DNA of 64,000 nt from Tubiluchus corallicola (taxonomy: Eukaryota; Priapulida; Priapulimorpha; Priapulimorphida; Tubiluchidae). Under the pieces are notes generated by a model. The model worked only from the letters and a program-made list of their open reading frames with translations, made no database searches and had not been told where the DNA came from. Of this stretch, positions 1 to 40,042 are shown piece after piece; the first letter of the stretch is position 1, and every line of letters begins with the position of its first letter. The translations under genes and the position numbers were made by a program. The stretch lies in contig JAQGDQ010000736.1 in the NCBI GenBank assembly GCA_030141605.1, positions 1 to 64,000 of the forward strand, given 5' to 3'.

Positions 1-760
1 CTCAAATGGGGAGACGCTTTAAAATTGGATTTTCAGACGTCCTGGTCTCCTTTTAAAGTCAGAAACGCAAAGTATGGGTCTCCCAAGTTGAGGGGCTAGG
101 CTGTAGCCTATACTAGCCTAATGTGTAATCCAGCCCTAGTGACCAGTCCCCTCTAGCCTATAATCAGTGATTTGTTCGGAGATCAGTTTTCTAGAGAAGA
201 AATATTGGCGATCGGTGGATTTATGTTTGGAACCACAGAGCTGTTCAAATTGTTTATCTTTGACTGTAGAATAATGCAGTATTTAAACTCTAAATTAAAA
301 TGTGCAAGAAACTGCAAGAAAAAATATTGTTTGCATTAAGCATGATCAGCCAGTGATCGCTGATTGGATTTTTGAAAAAATGGGGTCAGGGAATCAACCT
401 ACTATCGGTATAGTACACAGTTTGCTAGATCTGTGGAAGTTTGCAACTACTATGAAAACACAACTCACTGTGCAGACATTAAACATCAAGTTTAAATGTA
501 GTGTTATAGTACCATTACACCGTTTACATAAAAAAGCAGTGAATTACAATTTGCCTCTACTTATTTTTAAAGTTGTGGTGCTTCTCCAGTTCCAGCTCCA
601 ACACTATTAATTTTAGTAGTGGCAGTATAGGCGCTACTACCCAACACTGACAACAATCAAATCAATGACTAAACCGATGGTTAGGTCAGCATCTCTGGTT
701 AAATTCCAAGCAGGAGGATTCTAATTATCTCTGGTTAATTTGCACTTTTTACACTTTCAG

Positions 761-839
761 GCTTAATCCTGTTACAAATGGGACCGTACGCGTGGTGGAC
801 CATGATGTTGTTTTCTCTGACTTCAAAGTGCCTGCCTGG
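761..839 (+). CDS. P450 exon (beta-sheet region after the K helix)
   Basis: This 79-nt exon follows a pyrimidine-rich acceptor (acactttcag) and ends at gcctgg|gtaaaa. It reads (R/x)LNPVTNGTVRVVDHDVVFSDFKVPAW, given as LNPVTNGTVRVV then DHDVVFSDFKVPAW. It matches the segment after ETLR in mitochondrial P450s, where the family usually has PKG before TVV; here the last codon is tgg (Trp). Entry phase is 1, so the preceding exon ends with two bases of a codon, consistent with Arg of the ETLR motif. Confidence 0.88.
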
Positions 840-3800
840 GTAAAACCATTATTATTATGGCCAGAATTGTTGCTATAGCCTGAAATTGTTGTTGTTGTTT
901 AAAATAACCACTTCATAATACTTTAATTGTGGTAAGAAGTGATTATACCAAGCTGTTTATACAAAAATTGTCAACTACAACACTTCAGATAAAATGACAA
1001 AAAATGTTTTTTGTCACAATTTTGAGTGACTGTTTGCACCGCACTGATCAACGTGTTAATCAACTAGTTGCACCGAGACATAGTATATCATCAGCTGCCG
1101 TGTGCTTTTTTCGGTGCTTGGTGTAAGTGGCACAGGAAAAAATGGCACGGTAAAACTGGCACAGGAAAAAATCGCACAAGAAAAGATGCCACAAATAGAA
1201 AAGTAGGTAAAAATGGCACGGGAAAAAATACACGGCAAAAATGATACAGGGAAAATTGCCTCAGGCAAAAATGGCACTGGAAAAAATGGCTTAAATAGAA
1301 AAGTAGATAAAAGTGGCACAGGAAAAAATGGCACGCTAAAACTGGCACAAATGGAAAAGTAGGTAAATATGGCACTGGCAACAACAGCACAGCAAAAAGT
1401 GGCACAAATGGAAAAGTAAGAAAAATGGCACATGTTATTTTGATGCAATTGATTTCTATAATAAGACTAGAATGCGCTCAGTAGGAAGCAGATCTCTGCC
1501 AAAGCTGAACAATCCTAAATTTATATGCCTGATTCTTTTGATTTAACACAGAGCTAAACAAGCAAACATACAAAAATGTGCAAATATTGGTATTATATAG
1601 ACTAGCAAAAGACTCACAAAATGTTTTTTCATTACATGGGTTTGTAATCAGTAATGCACGATTTGTCCACATAGTGTTTATGTACCTTTTCACCATTAAT
1701 TTTGGCAATGGTAATGGACTGATAAATATATATGTATCGAGTCACCTTATAGGACTATGCAACATTAATAAGCAAAGATTATAGGCAGCATTACACAATT
1801 TTTACAAGTAAGATTTTCTCAAAATAGAACCTGGAAATAACTCGTAGTTGTGTGTCCTGGTGGGGTCAAGTTTTGTAAAAAAAAGAACCAGGGAAATAGT
1901 TCCCATTTTGCCACTTTATACCCACCTTTCTTCACAATGTTTCTTGGAAATCTGTTAGCTAGTTGTGGTGTAATAAACTTGCTGCTGTAACAGACAAAAA
2001 ACAACCAGACAAACAAACGAGCAAGCTGTGTTGAAGCATAACTTCCTTTTCAGAGGTAAACTGAAATAACTGAAATAATTATACCCCACTGTAACCCTAA
2101 CCCTAAGCACATACAGGAGTGTGCCATTTTTTCCTCTGCCATTTTACCTACTCTTTCATTTGTGCCATTTTTTCTGTGCCATTTTTACCTGTGCCATTTT
2201 ACCTACATTTGTTTTTTTCCTTAATATGACCAAATTAGTGATAAATTAATTATTTATCAAATAAAACCTTATGTGGCTGAATGTTGCAATGGTAAACAAG
2301 GCTGCCAGGTCAACCAGACTGTACTATCAGCTTCTCCATAATTATGCTGTTTTTAGGAGTAGAATAAACAAACACTTAGTGCTGAATAATCTGTTTAAAA
2401 ACTGACATCTGCAAAGAAGCCATATTGTATCATATGAAGATATTTTGTTTTTACCACAGAAGCCACGTTGTATCACATGAATATAATTATATTGTCTTAT
2501 TACCATTTCTACACATTTTTCTACAATATTTAAAATAACAATGAATATAATCATTTATAGACTGTTGTGATGTCCCACACGTTGGTACTGGGACGGCTTC
2601 CCGAATATTTTGAAGAACCCGACCAGTTCTTACCTGAAAGATGGATGGAACGGTACACGAATCCAAGCAGCAAAACATCTCAAACAATGCAAAGTCATCC
2701 TTTTGCTATGACACCCTTTGGTTATGGTACACGCATGTGCATTGGAAGAAGATTTGCTCTACAAGAGATCTTTCTTGGAATAACAAGGGTACGACATACT
2801 GATGAAAGTCAATTATTTTGGTATTTAGAGCAGTAACACTATTCCATTTTTAACAAGTTAGTTGAACAATTGCATGCATTTATGTCCGTTAATTTTAGTT
2901 GTTTTAGGTAATGACATTTAAGGTGGCATTAAACATAGAATACTTACTATGTTGCTTACAAGCAATGGTTTTCTTCAATGTAAGAATATATTAACTATAT
3001 TAACCAAAAAGAAATTAAGTATTGACATCACAGTTCAATTATTTAGTGCATATGTTGCCAGCATATTTATGTACATTGTACAACAGTGAAACATGAGGTT
3101 TAATGAAATGTGTAAACACGAGTTCGGAATAAAGAATGCTGTAAAATATTGAAAACTACAATAGCTTATCTTAAATGAAAGCTTAGATTAAATAATTATT
3201 ACCTCAGATACTCAAATTTCGTTAAACTTTCAAAGCTACGCGTGACTCAGTTAATTTACTAAGACTGGCAGCGGCGCCTTTTTGTCACGTGTGCGTGGCC
3301 GACAAATAGAAAGTGGTACCTTGATAACCATGATCATGAACTGCAGTGTTAGTTTCATGACGTCATATGATGTAAAGCCCATTTTTTGTGACATCATGCG
3401 TTTAAGCAGTACTGTGACACTTACGCAAATGTGCTTGATGCGCAAGGGAAGATGCCTGCCATTGCACAAACTGGGTTAGTTTCTGACTAAGCAATATCTG
3501 TATTCGTTTGCCATTAATTAACTTTCTAAGCTAATTATTCAAATATAACGAACAATTGTTAACTTCTATAGGCACAAAAACCTATATTTTGGACAGTAAA
3601 TTAAAATGAGTTTGAGTTTAAACAATCCGGTCTTCCTTTAAGAAAAACAGACTGGCACATTTCATACAGTCTTATAAGGAAAGTTTTTAAGATAAGATGG
3701 CCATTCGTAATCGAAAATGAAGATGTGTACATAGAGCAAAAGCAGTCATTGGAGTTCAAAAGTCAAGACGCATCAGATTGTCGAGTGAAATGACAGTAAA

Positions 3801-4065
3801 AATTGCCTTAGAAAAAGCTTCAAAACCTTGCAAAAAACCACCTTGCAATAAAACACAATAATAATAGTAGTAATAATAATAATAATAATAGTAGTAAACA
3901 GTATTTACAGTGGTTAAATATTACAATTTAAATGTTCTATTTACTTGTTTCCAGATAATCAAGACTTTCAAAGTGGAATACCACCACAAAGAAGAAGTAG
4001 GCCTAATCACACATATACTAAACGTGCCAGATAGGCCAATACGGCTGACTTTCATTAAGAGATGA
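761..4065 (+). CDS. Cytochrome P450, mitochondrial clan, 3' part (three exons)
   Basis: Joined exons 761-839, 2561-2788 and 3955-4065 encode the C-terminal ~140 residues of a P450 and end at TGA 4063-4065. Seen: the post-ERR beta strand ending VPAW, then TVVMSHTLVLGR, the PERW motif, the heme-binding loop FGYGTRMCIGRRFALQE with the thiolate Cys, and a C-terminal strand with VEYHHKEEVGL and LNVPDRPIRLTF. All junctions are AG/GT and phases match (1, 0, 0). The GRR after the Cys ligand and the overall C-terminus resemble mitochondrial (CYP11/24/27-type and invertebrate CYP12/44-like) P450s, which accept electrons from adrenodoxin and hydroxylate steroids or xenobiotics. The I-helix and ExxR exons must lie off the left edge, so subfamily and substrate cannot be told. 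AATAAA at 4186-4191 is a plausible polyadenylation signal. Confidence 0.93.
1110..2210. repeat. Iterated 'aatggcac' motif in two opposed blocks (intron of P450)
   Basis: At 1120-1430 the motif aaaaatggcacagg is repeated at irregular spacing, with a longer shared unit around ggcacaaatggaaaagtagg. At 2118-2205 the reverse complement (gtgccattttttc, ttttacctac) appears. The blocks are inverted relative to each other and lie in the P450 intron. Reading frames here are produced by the repeat and are not genes. Confidence 0.7.
2561..2788 (+). CDS. P450 exon (PERF/PERW motif and heme-binding loop)
   Basis: This 228-nt phase-0 exon runs from act after tcatttatag to agg before gtacga. It carries LPERWMERYTN, then the heme loop PFGYGTRMCIGRRFALQE, with Cys as the axial heme ligand and an Arg pair typical of the redox-partner face of mitochondrial P450s. 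The reading frame continues past the donor to a stop at 2836, but that extension has no family similarity and is intronic. Confidence 0.95.
3955..4065 (+). CDS. P450 terminal coding exon
   Basis: After the acceptor gtttccag the phase-0 frame reads IIKTFKVEYHHKEEVGL, ITHILNVPDRPIRLTFIKR and a TGA stop. This is the L-helix end and C-terminal beta strands of a mitochondrial-clan P450. It is only 37 codons, so it is easily missed by ORF scanning. Confidence 0.92.
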   Translation: MIKTFKVEYHHKEEVGLITHILNVPDRPIRLTFIKR

Positions 4066-4673
4066 TGCAAAATAAGATCATAATTATTTATGATTCCAAC
4101 ATCTGACTATGCAGACGTTAACACTGACTATTTGTTAAGCAGATCTGTAGCATTTGATACTGCTGTTGCATAAGAACAGTCTGTTAATAAAATAGGCAAA
4201 CATTAGACAATGTATAAAAAATATTATTTTACAACTATATTGGAAACACAACCGTAAAACACTGGTGAATAAGAACAAAGGAAAAATTATTAAAGCTCCT
4301 ACTACGTTCTAGCAATGAATCATAATATTATATAGTTTGTTATAATTTCACAAATCAACTTGATGCATATGCTATCTAATAAGAATTCTATATCATTGTG
4401 AAGCCACTCACGGTTTTCATGGCAACCATAAAGTTAAGGCCTACTAACAATGCAAAAAAACAATGGCAATCTAAACTTCTGTTGCATAGGCTCAACTTGT
4501 AGGGCAGATGTGATAATTTTGTATCTGGCAGTTGAGTTACTTGTCTCCAGTAGTGCCTAGTGTTTCTTCAGTTTTGAGCCATTCTTTGCTTTTTGTGAAT
4601 TTTTAGACTTTTTAGATTTAATTTGATAAAAACGGTGGGGTGAATAGGGACATGCTACCCTTGTACAAAAAAG

Positions 4674-5787
4674 AAAGTTATCCAAGCAGGCTTAACCTAC
4701 AGAAAAGCAGAGAAGCAATTCAAAGTCCCCAGAAGTGTTTTGTTGAAGCACACCGAAGCCACGTATGAGCTCAAGCCGCAAAGTCGACGGAAAGTGCTGT
4801 CAGCTGAAGTTGAAAACATTCTGTTGAGAAAGCTGCAAAAATGTGCAGACCGGGGCTATCCAAAGGATGAATATGACCTTTGTTTGATTGTCAATGGCTA
4901 CTTAGACAGACTTGGCGTAAAGAGGAGGCGATTTAATCTACCTGGTTTAGAATGGTCACAGTTTCCTAAGGCATCAAAAGGACCATTTAACTATAAGAAC
5001 ATGCCAAAATATCAAACATGTATATTGTCAGGGATACCACAGCAGAACATAGTAGCCTATGACAAAACTAATTTGACAGATGATCCAGGGCGTAAAAAGG
5101 TCATTGCAAAAGGGGGCGTAAAATATCCAGAGCGTGTCATGGATTCTTCTAAATCTGCCACATCAATAATGTACGTTGTGCTGATGGCACTATGCTTCCA
5201 CAATATGTAGCATTCTAATCACTCAATATGTATGATTTGTGGACACTAGGTGGCTCACCTGAAGCAAGACAAAGTGAAGCAAGTATGGGTGGTTCGATAT
5301 GGCATGCTTTTCAAATTGGCTTATAACAATTGCTCTGCCACTTAAGAAAAATAAATGGAAAACAGGTTGTAATAGGTGATGACATTGCATTTGTTTTCGT
5401 GGAGAGTAAACCACAAGGGGGAATGGAGGAAAGCCACCACTATTCCGAAGGACATATTTCCACGACCTGCAAAGCAGTTAATGTTTGAACTAACAAGAGC
5501 CGAAGACAATATTAAGGCTGGATTTGCAGAGAGTAGTATTTACCCATTGCAATGAAAAAAGGGTGCTGGACAGACTGCATGAACCTGTTGCAGAACAGGC
5601 TCCTGTTGAAGATGCTGACAATGAACAGCTTCCAGATGACATCTTTGTATCACTCTTAATGAAAATAAGATTTGGGAAAGAAGGCCAGGTACCTGCTGCA
5701 AAGCGAAAAAGGAAAGGAAAAGAAAAAAGTGTTAAAGCTACAGACTTCATAGAATGCGATTATGGAGATTCACTGGTCGACGCATGA
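4674..5787 (+). pseudogene. Degenerate pogo/Tigger-like DDE transposase
   Basis: Seen in order: a psq-type helix-turn-helix (GLTYRKAEKQFKVPRSVL from 4674), a CENP-B-like DNA-binding stretch (LRKLQKCADRGYPKDEYDL), the catalytic segment NIVAYDKTNLTDDPGRKK followed by KYPERVMDSSKSATS, a frameshifted CADGTMLPQYV and YDLWTLGGSPEARQ, the second catalytic segment GKQVVIGDD (~5350-5385), and a C-terminal WRKATTIPKDIFPRPAKQL ... GFAESSIYPL. The frame shifts near 5165, and stops and at least two more shifts follow. About 60 residues between GDD and WRK are missing, and Asp-Glu has become Asp-Lys at YDK/T. Intact relatives are single-ORF cut-and-paste transposases; this copy is dead. Terminal repeats were not resolved. 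Confidence 0.88.
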
Positions 5788-7448
5788 TACGGACCAAGAA
5801 TCATTATTTATTCATGATATTATTTATTCAAGAACCATGATATTTATTCATTTACTAAGTATCTGTACATGCAATAATTTTTTTGCATAAAACAATAAAA
5901 GAAGTGCAATAATAAATGAGACAGATTAAAATGGATACAGGAGAGTGCACAAAGTGTAAAACTGCTACATACATGTGTCTTCAAAACTACGATGGTGTTG
6001 AAAAGTCAATTTTCATTAATCTTTAACTAAATAAGGCAGCATTTACAAGTTGAGACCAATTTGCATGTTCAGGAAGAGAATTCCAGTTCACAAGGCTACC
6101 ACAAAAGCAAAAAACATGGTTGTTCCTATTCACCCTAAACCCTGGTTTCAAATAAAAAGCAATGTTGCATTTTTTTATCACAGTGACAATACTATCAAGA
6201 ATAGACTATATGTGTGTGCCCATATGTAATTACTAAATGTAATTTAGAATAAAAACTAGCAAAAAAGTTATGGCAGTTCGAATTTAAAAATTGTCATTCA
6301 CCCCATTTTACAGTATGTACTCAGATCCAATATGCATGTCCCACTTGCTCATTTCAAGTAAAATTAAAGGTTTTCATAAAGAAATCATAGAAAGTGTTTA
6401 TCATTGCTATGGAAACCGTTTTTTGGTAAAAATTTAAAATGTGCATTGTTGGGCAGATGTATTTATACGTTAGAATGAAAGAAACCACAACAATGTACAG
6501 GGCAGATCCATGAACATGTTTGCCTGTTTGGGAGATGCAACGTACAACCAAGAACTAGAGATCACGTGCTTAAAGCTGGATCGAAAAACCATTCCAAACT
6601 TGTGAATTTGCTGTGAAGCCCGATTCCGAAAATACAAAAAAATGTACTTACAAATGTTAAAAAACAAGAGCTGAATTATTGACCTTATGAAGATCTTAGG
6701 ACAGACATTTCACTGAAAATCTATTGAAGGCGAGCAAATGAGCATACATACCCAACAGTTGCTTTCTTTAAACTGCACATGGTTACACTGTATAACCATT
6801 TAAAAACCTGGTGGTAATAAAAGCAGTTTGAGAACGTGTCTCTGTGTCTAGTAAAGTTGCTGCATGAGCAATAATAGAGGTTTTAATGCTGATGAGTATT
6901 AGAAATAAGCCAGCAGTTTTTCGTACAATGACAAATAGTCTGAAATAGGTGAAAATATTATTATAAAACAAATTAGAAACTGTTGTAACATGCGCTGTGC
7001 ACTGTACCTATGTGTAGTGTATAGAAAGAGATTATGAAAGCGCTTTTATGAGGGTATTATGCAAATTATGATAATCATGGTTATATATAGTTGGACGCTT
7101 AGGTCTACTAATACATCCGGAATGTGATAGTGGTCACTTCCGTCGTAGTTTTAAATCATGTTACTAGTATTGGATGAAACACTAACACAATCCTTTGTTT
7201 AAACAAAAAAATCATATTTTACTTTTATATACAGTATAATCGTATAGACAATAAATTTCGCTTGTGTAAAATTACAAGAAAACACCCAAGTGAACGTTTG
7301 AATGACTCAACGAAATCAGGAAATGTACAAATGTTTGGACGAATAATGTGAATAAATTAAAATTATTAACAAATTGTAATCTCTTTATCACTGCTATATA
7401 CACATATTTTATGTTAATTTCTTTTGTTATCACAAATGACTTTATTTT
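5788..7448. other. Intergenic, no gene seen
   Basis: AT-rich sequence between the pogo fragment and a direct-repeat-flanked segment. I see no coding homology on either strand. The segment caccccattttac (6299) with gcatgtccc (6332) weakly mirrors tggggtgaat and gggacatg just upstream of the pogo coding region (4636-4654), so it could be a decayed 3' terminus of that element. Confidence 0.4.
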
Positions 7449-7906
7449 GTTCATGACTATTTTGAACCACTAATAGCTGTAAAAGCGTAACACAAATTTA
7501 TTAGCCCAATTCCATTCTGCTTTCAGGCTGACATGAGACCAGTTAACCCGATGACCGTTCAGAAATTGCTATAAAACCGTTGTCTGTTTGTCTAGTTTGC
7601 GTTTGTTGGAATGAAAGTTGTTAGGTTTCAGTGGCTTTGTGTCGGGCGCCATCTCGCGGCTTCTGTGTCCAGCAAATTTGCTGAAAGTTTTTCTTTGACT
7701 TGGTGAACACAGGCTAGCATCGCTCGAAGCCATGTTTTTATTCTCGTTGCTGTTCTGGCGATGAGTATGGCGATGACAGTGAACACATTTATTGAACTCT
7801 GACTCCTGTAAAATCAATACGCCAGAAATAAATCACTATTTTTGATCGATTTAATATTTTATTTCAGACTTTACAAAGTTCATGACTATTTTGAACCACT
7901 AATAGC
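7449..7906 (-). mobile_element. Segment flanked by a perfect 29-bp direct repeat
   Basis: The 29-mer beginning gttcatgactattttgaa occurs at 7449-7477 and again, identically, at 7878-7906. The ~400 bp between is less AT-rich than its surroundings and has an 82-codon frame on the minus strand (7817 to 7569) of unknown family, followed on that strand by AATAAA close to the left repeat. The ends are tgtaaaagcgtaa and, inverted, tgtaaagtctgaa. It may be an inserted retrocopy or element with an unusually long target duplication, or a local duplication. Confidence 0.45.
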
Positions 7907-9486
7907 ATTCTCATTCTTTTCTCATTTTAGCTATAACATTTCATCTTTTTATTTTTTTCTTATGTACGTCTTTCTACATAGGCCTACTTTTGTATATAGA
8001 TGCTCTTCTTGTTTCTATTTCACTTTCAGTTGTTCTTACAAGCTATTATAAACTTCTTGAATTTCTACAGTAGTATAATCATAAATAGCTACTGATTTTA
8101 TCGTTATAACTGTTAACTTGAACTAAAATTATACAATGATGTACATATATGGATGTAAAATGCATATTACTATGGTATACTATTGGTGTGAAATAAATAA
8201 AATGAAATTGAAATTAAATTAAGTTCGTATACACATCACAAGCTAATACAAAAATATAATTAATTATGACACACGACAATAAGGCAAATAACAATTAACG
8301 ATATAACAAACTTCGTCACAGATAATAAGACAACAACTTTATTTTTGCTGATGAGACTCGCTGACGATGTTGAAATGATGCTACGGTACGCCTACGCTAT
8401 TACAAAGTAACAAAAAATAGTGTCATAAGACCTTTAAACTACTGCCGCGTTTACTGCATTGCTAAACATCGCACAATCTACTGTACTTTTTCCACTAACA
8501 CATCTTTCTACCGGTCGTGCGTAATCTAACGTTTCTCCCTGTTTTTTTTTCACTTATCAATTCCTTTTTTATCTAGTTCACATGAACTTTCACAAGCCTT
8601 TGCTTCTCTAGCCCACTGCGGTACAATTAATCTTTTATGATAGTGTATGAAACATGAAGTATAATAATTTATTACAGTATAAAGTAACAATTTTGATGTC
8701 ACCATGTATTGAATGTCATTATATTCAGGGTGCTGAATGTGATAATAAAAACTTCAAAAAAAAGTTCACAATGTTTTATAGACTAATTATAGCAGTGGTG
8801 TGATAAATAGACAGCGTATTGCATACAACAATGGTATCAGTAAACCGTTTCACTTAAACTACGATTGCAGTGCTTCTGGCATGTGCATAATCCTATTTCT
8901 GCCTCATTTTAGTCATATTCGCTTAATATCGTGTTACAACATTTGCAATATGCTATTACTGCACACTGGCAATGGTATTATAACTGCTACTGTTGACTCA
9001 CGGATTTGTCAGCTTTTGCTTTTAATGAAATGAATTATTACGTAATCTGCATTTACATTTAATCCTGTATTTTTTTTAATTTCATTGCATTTCATTTTAG
9101 TAGTGTATTTTTATTGTATGTGGTCTTAGTTACCGGAATAAAAATTTGAATTGAGATGAATTGACGAAAAAGGAAGCGAAAGCCTGATGACGATAATAAT
9201 ATAGCCTAGACGGTATAAGTGCTACAACAGCCAAACGCTGGACATCAGACGCCTTGGTGCATTACATATAAAAACTTTAACAAGTTAAAGTTAAGCCCGT
9301 TTCAACAATAACAATATCAAGAAAATATTAAATCGAATCTTTAATATAGACGCAACTAGAACTGTAGAATCTGCAGTTCGTGTTTTAATACGGTTCTATA
9401 TCAATGACATATTCATGACAAGAAGCTCTTTGTGTTTTTTATGAGAGGTTTACTCAGATTTTTTACTTAACTTTTCATTTACACTA
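7907..9486. other. Intergenic, LINE-tail-like and repeated fragments
   Basis: No gene recognised. The segment 8180-8220 (gaaataaataaaatgaaattg) resembles the 3' tail of a non-LTR element. Bases 8244-8355 are repeated in direct orientation at 9888-9993. The segment 9120-9165 again looks like a retroelement tail. Confidence 0.4.
8244..8355 (+). repeat. Direct repeat, copy 1 (partner 9888-9993)
   Basis: Shares long near-identical stretches with 9888-9993, including aacaattaacgatataacaa and acttcgtca, with small differences. The second copy begins immediately right of the TIR element ending near 9885. Confidence 0.7.
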
Positions 9487-9885
9487 ATGGCGCGTTCAGA
9501 CTAATGAATTTTCTGTCGCCGGTTTTCTGTCTGGCAACAAACTCATAAGTGTGAACTGCTTTGCGAGTTACTGTCGGCAAACACTCCGACAGTTGCTGCG
9601 AGTTGATTTCCTACGAGTTACTGTCTAGTGTGAACGCCTCGACGAGTTACTGTCTAGTGCGAACGCCTCGGCGAGTTACTGTCTAGTGCGAACGCCTCGG
9701 CGAGTTACTGTCTAGTGCGAACGCCTCCGCAAGTTATTCTTGTCTCTTCTCGCAGTAAATAGAAAACTAAAACAGGGAAGTGTCAGCTCGTGCTCACTGT
9801 CGGAACGCAGCAAGTTTTGCTTGGTAGTCTGAACACGCATGTGAATTACTTGGCGAGAAAACTCGCTAGTCTGAACGCACCGCTA
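9487..9885. mobile_element. TIR element with internal 29-bp tandem array
   Basis: The left end (tggcgcgttcagacta...) and the inverted right end (gcggtgcgttcagactag then cgagttttctcgcc) form terminal inverted repeats, apparently next to TA. The interior holds four 29-bp units starting gcgagttactgtctagtg (9613-9641, 9642-9670, 9671-9699, 9700-9728) that resemble the TIR sequence itself. There is no coding capacity. A related partial copy lies at 18888-19236. Confidence 0.75.
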
Positions 9886-9966
9886 CATACAAAAATACAA
9901 TAAATTATGACACAGGACAATAAGACAAATAACAATTAACGATATAACAAACTTCGTCATTATTAA

Positions 9967-10094
9967 TAAGAAAACTACTATATTTTTGTTGATGATTTCC
10001 CGTACTTTGATTGTAAAAGTACATTGAATATGACAAAAAAAGAAAAATAATAAAAGTACGGAAAATCATCAACAAAAATATAGTAGTTTTCTTA
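9967..10094. repeat. 41-bp inverted repeat (hairpin)
   Basis: Arms 9967-10007 and 10054-10094 are near-perfect reverse complements (taagaaaactactatatt at the left, aatatagtagttttctta at the right), with a 46-bp AT-rich spacer. The left arm overlaps the repeat shared with 8244-8355, so the right arm is a later inverted duplication. Confidence 0.8.
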
Positions 10095-10315
10095 TAGTAT
10101 GTGCCATGGTCTTATATATCCTATGAATTATTTTTTTAGTAATTTTGACGATCTTTTATTTGTAAGATGCATTTGATCATCATGTCAAATGCATTAAAAA
10201 TATTGCTGTAACATTATAATGTATATTTTGTTTTAAATTTTAGGCACAGTAGTTTTTAGTTTGCACTGGACGCATTTGCCTTTAACAGTTGGGTGCACTG
10301 TTAAAATACATGGAT

Positions 10316-10321
10316 TTTATT
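10316..10321 (-). promoter_or_regulatory. Candidate polyadenylation signal of the receptor gene
   Basis: On the minus strand this reads AATAAA, about 140 bp downstream of the TAA at 10458. It fits as the 3' end of the relaxin-receptor-like gene if the last exon reads through to that stop. Not tested. Confidence 0.35.
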
Positions 10322-10457
10322 CTCATGCTGCGATGTTCTTTTATGCTTTTATAGTTATGAATATCGATTTTTATGGCAAATAAAGATTATATATATTGAT
10401 GAAATTACAGTAACAGAATACTTATGGTTACAAAATCATTTTTGTGATGCGTGGCTG

Positions 10458-38763
<28,306 letters not shown>

Positions 38764-40042
38764 CTGTAAAGGTAACCAATATTATTTCAAACTAGAATGA
38801 GGGCGCTTATTGGAAGTGCAGACCCAGGCCCTGACAGATGAAGGCAAAAATTTATGTTGACTGATGTTGTGACCTTTAATTTATGACCTTTTTGAACCAA
38901 AAAACAACTCGTTTGTCCGGAATTATTCCTGTGCCAAATTTTGTTAATGTACCTTCATCCATTATGCTTTTACGGACAAGTTTTATTTTGTGATCCTGAT
39001 GTTTTGAACCTAAAACAAACGCGTTTCTAACTCTGACCAGGTTTAGTTAGTAAAGCTTCGTCCACTTGAATTTTATTGTGCGGACAGGCACGCGCAGAAA
39101 CACGTACAGACATACCCGACTAAAAGCCCTAACCCGAGCTCTGACTAGTATCAGCGTGGATAATATGTTGCAAATATCGGGTGCAGGTAACTGCCAAATG
39201 TAATACTTGCACTTGAAAGCTGTACCCTGATATACCCTAAAGCTCAGTATTTACTCTTATTAAAAGTGAGTCGATTAACGACACTAAACTAATTATTGAT
39301 TGCAACGAAGCAAAAGTTCACAGAATAGGCAAAGCTGAGATGATAGTGTTGCGGAGGCGACCAAGATGTCCATGGCTCAAATCTGGATCAGTCAAACCAT
39401 TTTGCAGACACGTGTTGTAGATAAGGAAATAGACAAGAAACATAAAAGTACAAACAGAAAATTAAGGGGAACACAAGCCAAAATCTTTTCCTGCGTACCT
39501 CATGCTGATCATGACTACGGAACAGGTGTTTAGGTGGTAAAACGGCACAGTATCGCCATCGCAGTGCGCGTGCGCACCACTGATTTCCCGCAAAACACAT
39601 TATTGATTTTATTGACAATATAAAGTAATTTAAACTCTTGTCTGTTTAGCGAAGAGTGTGCTACAAACGTTCTGATTATTTTCTCGAACTTTACGCAATG
39701 TTATCTAAACTTGATTCAAACGACTTACTGTTTATATGGCTGCGCTTAACGGTCATACCGAGAGTTTAAATTAACAAGTTTTATACAATGTTACTGTTCA
39801 CGCCAGCTCTGTATGCAATTAGGCAGCATGTAAGTGATATAAAATATCAAGATGAATTTTTTAAGCTTTATTTATCTTGCGCTTTCTTGTGCTTTAAATC
39901 GAATCAGCGGCTGAGTTTGCTCGCTAATCTTTTCTGTCAGTATATAATTTATTTGCACGATTGCGTCGTGAGCTAAACGCACAGCATGCTTGTGTAAAGA
40001 TATTGTATCATCAAAAGACCGTCGAAGAGAGGCTATTGGGTA
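38764..40042. other. Upstream of the receptor LDLa exon, first exon not identified
   Basis: No exon with a signal peptide and the needed exit phase (one base, giving Gly with the next 'gt') was found. A minus frame at 39388-39618 has a hydrophobic stretch (FWLVFPLIFCLYFYVSCLF) but no good donor in the right phase. 38860-39150 resembles 60380-60570 (gacctttttgaacc, gacagacata-type segments), a shared old repeat. Confidence 0.35.

Noticed and set aside
302-610. 102-codon plus frame as an upstream P450 exon
   Set aside because: No P450 I-helix or ExxR motif and no phase-compatible donor leading to the exon at 761.
1056-1448. 130-codon Pro/Phe-rich minus frame
   Set aside because: Generated by iterated 'tggcac' words; no family similarity and lies in the P450 intron.
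39388-39618. Hydrophobic minus frame upstream of the LDLa exon as first exon
   Set aside because: The only nearby GT (cacgtgtc) is a poor donor and in the wrong phase for the LDLa exon.
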